Positions 59,269-64,000 of a DNA stretch of 64,000 bases are shown here, piece after piece (positions within the stretch are counted from its first letter, which is position 1; each line of letters begins with the position of its first letter). Source of the stretch: Sphaerisporangium rufum (GTDB lineage Bacteria > Actinomycetota > Actinomycetes > Streptosporangiales > Streptosporangiaceae); contig NZ_BOOU01000029.1 in NCBI RefSeq assembly GCF_016863395.1, forward strand, positions 1 to 64,000. Reading direction: 5' to 3'. A model generated the notes under the pieces. The model was not told where the DNA came from. It was given only the letters and a program-made list of their open reading frames with translations, and ran no database searches. The position numbers and the translations under genes are program-made.

Positions 59269-60674
59269 GCCTGGTCAGGCTGATCGAGCCGGTGGCCGCG
59301 GCCGAGCTCGGCCGCGTCCACTTCATCGGCATCGGCGGGTCCGGTATGTCGGGCATCGCCCGCATCCTGCTCAAGCGCGGTGTCACCGTGTCCGGCAGCG
59401 ACGCGCGCAGCTCCCAGATGGTCGGCGAGCTGCGCGACCTCGGCGCCACCGTGCACGTCGGCCACGCCGCCTCGCACATCAAGGGTGTCGACACCGTGGT
59501 GGTGTCGACCGCCATCCGCGACTCCAACCCCGAGCTCGGCGAGGCGCTGCGCCAGGGGCTGCGGGTGATCCCCCGGGCCGCGGCGCTGGCCGCCGTCATG
59601 GTCGGGCGGGCCGGTATCGCGGTGGCCGGCACGCACGGCAAGACCACCACCACCTCCATGCTCACCGTGGCCCTGCAGAAATGCGGGCGCGACCCCTCCT
59701 ACTGCGTGGGCGGGCAGCTGGTCACCACCGGGCTGGGCGCCGACGAGGGCGCGGGCGAGGTGTTCGTGGCCGAGGCCGACGAGAGCGACGGCTCGTTCCT
59801 CATGCTGGCGCCGCGGATCGCCGTGGTGACCAACGTGGAGGCCGACCACCTGGACAACTACGGCGACCCGCAGGCGGTGTACGACAGCTTCGCCCGGTTC
59901 GTGGAGCGCGTCGGCTCGACGCTGGTGCTGTGTGCCGACGACCCCGGCTCGATGGTGCTGGCGCCGATCGCCCGCGACCGGGGCCTTTCGGTCCGCACCT
60001 ACGGCGAGACCGCGGGCGCCGACCTTCGGGTCACCGGCATCGCGCCCGACGGGTTCGGCGTCGCGTTCACCGTCGAGGGCCGCGGTCCGGTGCGCCTTTC
60101 GGTGCCCGGCCGGCACAACGCGCTCAACGCCGCGGCCGCGCTGGCGGTGGCCGACGAGCTCGGCGTGCCGTTCGGCGAGTTCCGCGAAGGGCTGGCCGCC
60201 TTCACCGGCGCCAAGCGCCGCTTCGAGGCCAAGGGCGAGGCGGCCGGGGTGGCCGTCTTCGACAGCTACGCCCACCATCCGACCGAGCTGGCCGCCGACC
60301 TGCGCGCGGCCCGGGACGTGGTGGCCTCGTTCTCCGGGCCGGCCGGCCGGGTCATCGCGGTGTTCCAGCCCCACCTGTACTCGCGCACCCGCTTCTTCGC
60401 CGACGAGTTCGGCGCCGCGCTCGCGCTGGCCGACGAGGCCATCGTGCTGGACGTGTACGGCGCCCGGGAGGATCCCGAACCGGGGGTCTCCGGCGCGCTG
60501 GTGGCGGGCAAGGTCCCGCTGCCAGACGGCCGGGTCGCCTACGTCCCCGACCGCGGCGCGGTTCCCGCGCTGGTCGCGGCGCGGGCCCGGCCGGGCGACG
60601 TGGTGCTCACCATGGGGGCCGGTGACGTCACCGAACTCGGCCCGCACATCGTCGCGGAGCTCGCCGCCCGGTGA
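59265..60674 (+). CDS. murC: UDP-MurNAc:L-alanine ligase
   Basis: A 469-residue Mur ligase that begins the stem peptide. [18 protein letters not shown] is the MurC signature for UDP binding; the ATP loop is [12 protein letters not shown], with EADESDGSF and [20 protein letters not shown] in the C-terminal domain (as [13 protein letters not shown]) is also typical. The ATG at 59265 overlaps the murG stop as ATGA; ftsQ follows with a GTGA overlap. Confidence 0.96.
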   Translation: MSLVRLIEPVAAAELGRVHFIGIGGSGMSGIARILLKRGVTVSGSDARSSQMVGELRDLGATVHVGHAASHIKGVDTVVVSTAIRDSNPELGEALRQGLRVIPRAAALAAVMVGRAGIAVAGTHGKTTTTSMLTVALQKCGRDPSYCVGGQLVTTGLGADEGAGEVFVAEADESDGSFLMLAPRIAVVTNVEADHLDNYGDPQAVYDSFARFVERVGSTLVLCADDPGSMVLAPIARDRGLSVRTYGETAGADLRVTGIAPDGFGVAFTVEGRGPVRLSVPGRHNALNAAAALAVADELGVPFGEFREGLAAFTGAKRRFEAKGEAAGVAVFDSYAHHPTELAADLRAARDVVASFSGPAGRVIAVFQPHLYSRTRFFADEFGAALALADEAIVLDVYGAREDPEPGVSGALVAGKVPLPDGRVAYVPDRGAVPALVAARARPGDVVLTMGAGDVTELGPHIVAELAAR

Positions 60675-61342
60675 GCCCGACGGCCTGGCGCACGGTCCTC
60701 GCCGTCCTGCTGTCCTGCGGGGTGGTGGGCGCCGCCGGGTGGCTGGTCTTCTACTCCCCGGTGCTCGGCGTCCGCGACGTCGCCGTCACGGGGAACGCGG
60801 TGCTGGCCGACGCGGAGATCCGGCGGGCGGCGGCGGTGCGGGCCGGGCAGCCGCTGGCGACCGTGGACCTGGCGACGGTGCGGCGCCGGATCGCCGCGCT
60901 GCCCAGGGTGCGCTCGGCCCGGGTCGAGCGCGACTGGCCGGGCACGCTGCGGGTACGGGTGGTGGAGCGGCGGGCGGTCGCGCTGGTCGGCCAGGGCGGC
61001 CGGTCGGCGGTGGTCGACCGGGACGGCGTGGTGATCGAGCTGCGCGACCCGCCGCCGCCCGGGCTGCCCACCGTGCGGGTCGCCCGGTTCGCCGCCGGGG
61101 ATCCGGCGACCGGGGCCGCGCTCGCGGTGGCCGCGGAGCTGCCCCCCGGCCTGATCCGGCTGGTGTCGGTCGTCCACGCCGTGTCGGCGCGTGATGTCAC
61201 GCTGAACCTGCACGACGGCCGTACGATCTTGTGGGGCGGAGCCGAGCGGACCCGCACCAAGGCGCGGGTGGCATCGGTGCTGCTCGGCGGCCCGGGACGC
61301 ACCATCGACGTCAGCGCGCCGGGTGCCGCGGCGGTGCGGTGA
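60671..61342 (+). CDS. ftsQ: Cell division protein FtsQ
   Basis: A 223-residue bitopic protein. A very short cytoplasmic part leads to the membrane helix (LAVLLSCGVVGAAGWLVFY, about residues 9-27), then the POTRA domain (VRDVAVTGNAVLADAEIRRAAAVRAGQPLATVD, in part) and the FtsQ beta domain. It links FtsL and FtsB-type proteins at the septum. The cytoplasmic tail is much shorter than in mycobacteria. It closes the coupled murE-ftsQ run. Confidence 0.92.
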   Translation: MSPTAWRTVLAVLLSCGVVGAAGWLVFYSPVLGVRDVAVTGNAVLADAEIRRAAAVRAGQPLATVDLATVRRRIAALPRVRSARVERDWPGTLRVRVVERRAVALVGQGGRSAVVDRDGVVIELRDPPPPGLPTVRVARFAAGDPATGAALAVAAELPPGLIRLVSVVHAVSARDVTLNLHDGRTILWGGAERTRTKARVASVLLGGPGRTIDVSAPGAAAVR

Positions 61343-61413
61343 CGCGGCCGGCCACGCCACCGGAGCGAAAGGGACACGCGGCGACACGCCGGGCGGCCGT
61401 GCGGCGCGGTGAG

Positions 61414-61443
61414 TTGACCCTGGGGGATGGGCAACCCTACTGT
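61414..61443 (+). promoter_or_regulatory. Likely ftsZ promoter
   Basis: TTGACC (61414-61419) and TACTGT (61438-61443) are 18 bases apart, 123 bases before the ftsZ start. It would give ftsZ its own expression in addition to read-through from ftsQ. Confidence 0.4.
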
Positions 61444-61466
61444 CCGTATCATTCCTCAGGTTGACA

Positions 61467-61499
61467 TAACTCTAAATCTCAACTTGAGGGTGAGAGTTA
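61467..61499. promoter_or_regulatory. Nested dyad in the ftsZ leader
   Basis: Outer arms TAACTCT (61467-61473) and AGAGTTA (61493-61499) and inner arms CTCAA (61478-61482) and TTGAG (61484-61488) share one centre at 61483. TTGACA at 61461 directly precedes it. It could be an operator or an RNA structure. Confidence 0.55.
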
Positions 61500-61565
61500 G
61501 TCGGACGCTAAGGCCCGATACGGGCTTCACGTAATGCAAGTAAACGAGCGGAAAGGCCCCTCGTC

Positions 61566-63005
61566 GTGGCAGCACCGCAGAACTACCTCGCGGTCATCAA
61601 GGTCGTCGGCATCGGCGGCGGCGGAGTGAACGCCGTGAACCGGATGATCGAGGAGGGACTCAAGGGCGTCGAGTTCATCGCCATCAACACCGACGCCCAG
61701 GCGCTGCTGATGAGTGACGCCGACGTCAAGCTGGACGTGGGCCGCGAGCTCACCCGGGGCCTCGGCGCGGGCGCCAACCCCGAGGTCGGCCGCAAGGCGG
61801 CCGAGGACCACCGCGAGGAGATCGAGGAGGTCCTCAAGGGCGCCGACATGGTGTTCGTCACCGCGGGCGAGGGCGGCGGCACCGGTACCGGCGGCGCGCC
61901 GGTGGTGGCGAACATCGCCCGGTCCCTCGGCGCGCTCACCATCGGCGTGGTGACCCGCCCGTTCAGCTTCGAGGGCCGGCGCCGCGCGATGCAGGCCGAG
62001 GCCGGCATCGAGACGCTGCGCGACGAGGTCGACACCCTCATCGTGATCCCCAACGACCGGCTGCTGTCGATCTCCGACCGCCAGGTCAGCGTGCTGGACG
62101 CCTTCAAGGCGGCCGACCAGGTCCTGCTGTCGGGCGTCCAGGGCATCACCGATCTGATCACCACGCCCGGCCTCATCAACCTGGACTTCGCCGACGTGAA
62201 GTCGGTCATGTCCGGCGCGGGCTCCGCGCTGATGGGCATCGGCCACGCTCGCGGCGACGACCGGTCGGTGGCCGCGGCCGAGATGGCGGTGTCCAGCCCG
62301 CTGCTGGAGGCCAGCATCGACGGCGCGCACGGCGTGCTGCTGTCCATCGCCGGCGGCTCCGATCTCGGCCTGTTCGAGATCAACGAGGCCGCCCAGCTGG
62401 TCTCGAACGCGGCGGCGCTGGACGCCAACATCATCTTCGGCACGGTCATCGACGACGCCCTCGGTGACGAGGTGCGCGTCACGGTGATCGCGGCCGGCTT
62501 CGACGACCTGGTGCCCGACAAGCCGGCCGGTCAGGCGCAGCCGGCCGGCCGCGCCCAGCAGCCGGCCCAGCAGCCGGCCCGGCCGGCCGGGCCGGGGAAC
62601 GCCCCGGCCGCCGCGTCCGGCGCCGCGTCCGGTATCCCGGCCCCGCCCGCCCGCCCGGCGACGCCCGCCGCCCCGGTGTCCGCCGCGCCGGCGTTCCCGG
62701 CGCCCAAGCCCGAGCAGCCGCGCGCCGAGCAGCGTGCCACCCCGGTCCGCCCGGTGCCGCCGGTCCCCGCCGCGGAGCCGGTGGCGGCGGCCGAGCCGTC
62801 GCCCGCGCCGGCCGGGGCCTTCGGGCGCGAGCCGGCCGCCGTGCCGCCGCCGGCCGAGCCCGCCCAGGGCCAGGTCAGCGTCCCGCGGCCGGCTCCCGAG
62901 CCGCCCACGCCCATCACCTCCCGGGTCTCCGAGCCCGTCCGGCGCCGTCCGGTCGTGTTCGAGGAGCCGGAGGAGGAGCTGGACGTACCGGACTTCCTGA
63001 AGTGA
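61566..63005 (+). CDS. ftsZ: Cell division protein FtsZ
   Basis: A 479-residue tubulin-like GTPase that forms the Z ring. [14 protein letters not shown] and the tubulin signature [16 protein letters not shown] bind GTP, and [11 protein letters not shown] is the T7 loop that catalyses hydrolysis in the neighbouring subunit. Residues after about 318 form a long Pro/Ala-rich linker, and the tail ends [11 protein letters not shown], the peptide bound by SepF in actinobacteria. The GTG has GAAAGG 9 bases upstream. A palindromic terminator follows. Confidence 0.97.
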   Translation: MAAPQNYLAVIKVVGIGGGGVNAVNRMIEEGLKGVEFIAINTDAQALLMSDADVKLDVGRELTRGLGAGANPEVGRKAAEDHREEIEEVLKGADMVFVTAGEGGGTGTGGAPVVANIARSLGALTIGVVTRPFSFEGRRRAMQAEAGIETLRDEVDTLIVIPNDRLLSISDRQVSVLDAFKAADQVLLSGVQGITDLITTPGLINLDFADVKSVMSGAGSALMGIGHARGDDRSVAAAEMAVSSPLLEASIDGAHGVLLSIAGGSDLGLFEINEAAQLVSNAAALDANIIFGTVIDDALGDEVRVTVIAAGFDDLVPDKPAGQAQPAGRAQQPAQQPARPAGPGNAPAAASGAASGIPAPPARPATPAAPVSAAPAFPAPKPEQPRAEQRATPVRPVPPVPAAEPVAAAEPSPAPAGAFGREPAAVPPPAEPAQGQVSVPRPAPEPPTPITSRVSEPVRRRPVVFEEPEEELDVPDFLK

Positions 63006-63007
63006 GC

Positions 63008-63032
63008 GGCCGGCCGGCGTGACCGGCCGGCC
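63008..63032 (+). terminator. Hairpin after ftsZ
   Basis: GGCCGGCCGG (63008-63017) pairs with 63023-63032 around a CGTGA loop, 3 bases past the ftsZ stop. It may terminate or reduce read-through into yggS. Confidence 0.6.
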
Positions 63033-63064
63033 ACGACCGACCCCCGAAGGGCCCGTACCCCCAC

Positions 63065-63775
63065 GTGAACGACGCCGGCACCGCCCGCCGCGAGGCGATC
63101 GCGACCGCTCTCGCCGAGGTGGAGCACCGGATCGCGGCCGCCTGCGCGGTGGCCGGACGCTCCCGCGACGAGGTGACCCTGATCGCGGTCACCAAGACCT
63201 ATCCCGCCTCCGACGTGCGCGTGCTGGCCGGGCTCGGCGTGCGCCACATCGGAGAGAACCGCGACCAGGAGGCCGCGGACAAGGCCCACGAGTGCGCTGA
63301 CCTGCCGCTGACCTGGCATTTCGTCGGCCAGTTGCAGACCAACAAGGCACGATCGGTGGCCGGCTACGCCGATGTCGTCCACTCGGTGGACCGGCCCCGC
63401 CTGGTCGAGGCGCTCGGCCGCGAGGCCGTCCGGGCCGGCCGGCGGATCACCTGCCTGATCCAGGTGGCCCTGGACGGTGAGCCGGCCCGTGGCGGCGTCG
63501 GCCCGGCCGGGGCGCCCGCGCTGGCCGACATGATCGCCGCCACCGAAGGGCTGGTGCTGGGCGGTGTCATGGCCGTGGCCCCGCTCGGCGCCGATCCCGG
63601 CCCGGCGTTCGCCGAACTGCGGTCGGTGTCGCGCGCGGTGCGCGCCGCGCATCCGGGGGCGACGGCCATCTCGGCCGGCATGAGCCAGGATCTGGATCAG
63701 GCCATCGCGCACGGCGCGACACACGTGCGGGTCGGTACGGCGTTGCTCGGCCGCCGGACGCCCTTCGTCAGGTAA
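63065..63775 (+). CDS. YggS/YlmE-family PLP homeostasis protein
   Basis: A 236-residue pyridoxal-phosphate-binding TIM-barrel protein. The PLP lysine is in IAVTKTYPASDVRVLAGLG, followed by HIGENRDQEAADK, and WHFVGQLQTNKA and SAGMSQDLDQAIAHGATHVRVG, all typical of the family. It helps keep free PLP in balance. Between ftsZ and this gene most actinomycetes carry pgeF (ylmD); here the gap is only 59 bases. Confidence 0.93.
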   Translation: MNDAGTARREAIATALAEVEHRIAAACAVAGRSRDEVTLIAVTKTYPASDVRVLAGLGVRHIGENRDQEAADKAHECADLPLTWHFVGQLQTNKARSVAGYADVVHSVDRPRLVEALGREAVRAGRRITCLIQVALDGEPARGGVGPAGAPALADMIAATEGLVLGGVMAVAPLGADPGPAFAELRSVSRAVRAAHPGATAISAGMSQDLDQAIAHGATHVRVGTALLGRRTPFVR

Positions 63776-63881
63776 TGTCCCCCCGAGTGGACCTTGATGT
63801 CCATAGATCCGAGCAGAGGTCGACAGCGGTGCCTTGGATGCCCTTGGGTGCGGCGACCATGAGCAGGAGGACGACGTAGCG

Positions 63882-64000
63882 ATGGCCGGCGCGATGCGCA
63901 AGATGGCGGTCTACCTCGGTCTCGTGGAGGACGACCGCTACCCGGATTATGGCACCTACCCCGACGATGACGACTACCCCGACGACTACACCGACCGGCG
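63882..64000 (+). CDS. sepF: SepF, N-terminal fragment
   Basis: The first 39 codons are present and the gene runs off the window. The opening MAGAMRKMAVYLGLVEDDRY, with a membrane-binding amphipathic start, is typical of SepF, which anchors FtsZ to the membrane in actinobacteria, where FtsA is absent. An acidic Asp/Tyr-rich stretch follows. AGGAGG lies 11 bases upstream. It sits after yggS, as expected. Confidence 0.93.
   Translation, partial: MAGAMRKMAVYLGLVEDDRYPDYGTYPDDDDYPDDYTDR

Overview
The window is about 64 kb of very GC-rich chromosome from an actinomycete. I infer the order Streptosporangiales or a close relative, such as a Thermomonosporaceae-like soil organism; the species is not resolved. 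The grounds are the base composition, many GTG starts, chains of 4-base start/stop overlaps, F420-type oxidoreductases, an actinobacterial division and cell-wall (dcw) cluster without ftsA, and the conserved orders ribE-ribM-ribBA-ribH-PH protein and peptidase-efp-nusB. MurE carries a DNPR motif, which predicts a meso-diaminopimelate wall. No rRNA, tRNA, CRISPR array, insertion sequence or prophage was seen.

Layout. 1-9.4 kb: the end of metK, a helicase-degenerate priA, two tandem paralogous genes of unknown function, then def-fmt-rsmB for initiator Met-tRNA and rRNA modification. 9.4-16.5 kb: an arabinoside-use locus read leftward (GH51 arabinofuranosidase, sugar-binding lipoprotein, two permeases, GH1 glycosidase), divergent from a LacI regulator across a tandem palindromic operator. 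16.5-25.2 kb: rpe, a Uma2-family gene, a five-gene oligopeptide ABC importer read leftward, and an MpaB-type oxygenase. 25.2-29.2 kb: an FMN riboswitch followed by ribE-ribM-ribBA-ribH and a PH-domain gene. 29.2-34.6 kb: a divergent HxlR/NADP-reductase pair with a perfect dyad between them, then a four-gene molybdenum-hydroxylase maturation cluster (MoxR, VWA, XdhC, MobA-like) without its enzyme genes. 34.6-41.6 kb: an LLM oxidoreductase, an Rpn-like nuclease, a Xaa-Pro peptidase, efp, nusB, a methyltransferase, dinB and a DUF3040 protein. 41.7-46.5 kb: a leftward MoxR-DUF58-transglutaminase operon. 47-64 kb: the dcw cluster mraZ-rsmH-ftsL-ftsI-murE-murF-mraY-murD-ftsW-murG-murC-ftsQ-ftsZ, then yggS and the start of sepF.

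How it works together. The last block makes the lipid-linked peptidoglycan precursor and the septal machinery. It is probably controlled by MraZ at four 10-bp-spaced boxes over the mraZ promoter. Two inverted copies of the same box face the divergent MoxR-DUF58-transglutaminase operon. The riboflavin operon is under FMN control. The arabinoside locus is likely repressed by its LacI protein. dinB sits behind a perfect LexA/SOS box and looks leaderless. I did not find a clearly new multi-gene system. The least explained items are the tandem CxCxxC paralogs at 2.9-6.1 kb, the structured repeat-like spacer after them, the inverted MraZ boxes, and the long leader between the FMN riboswitch and ribE.
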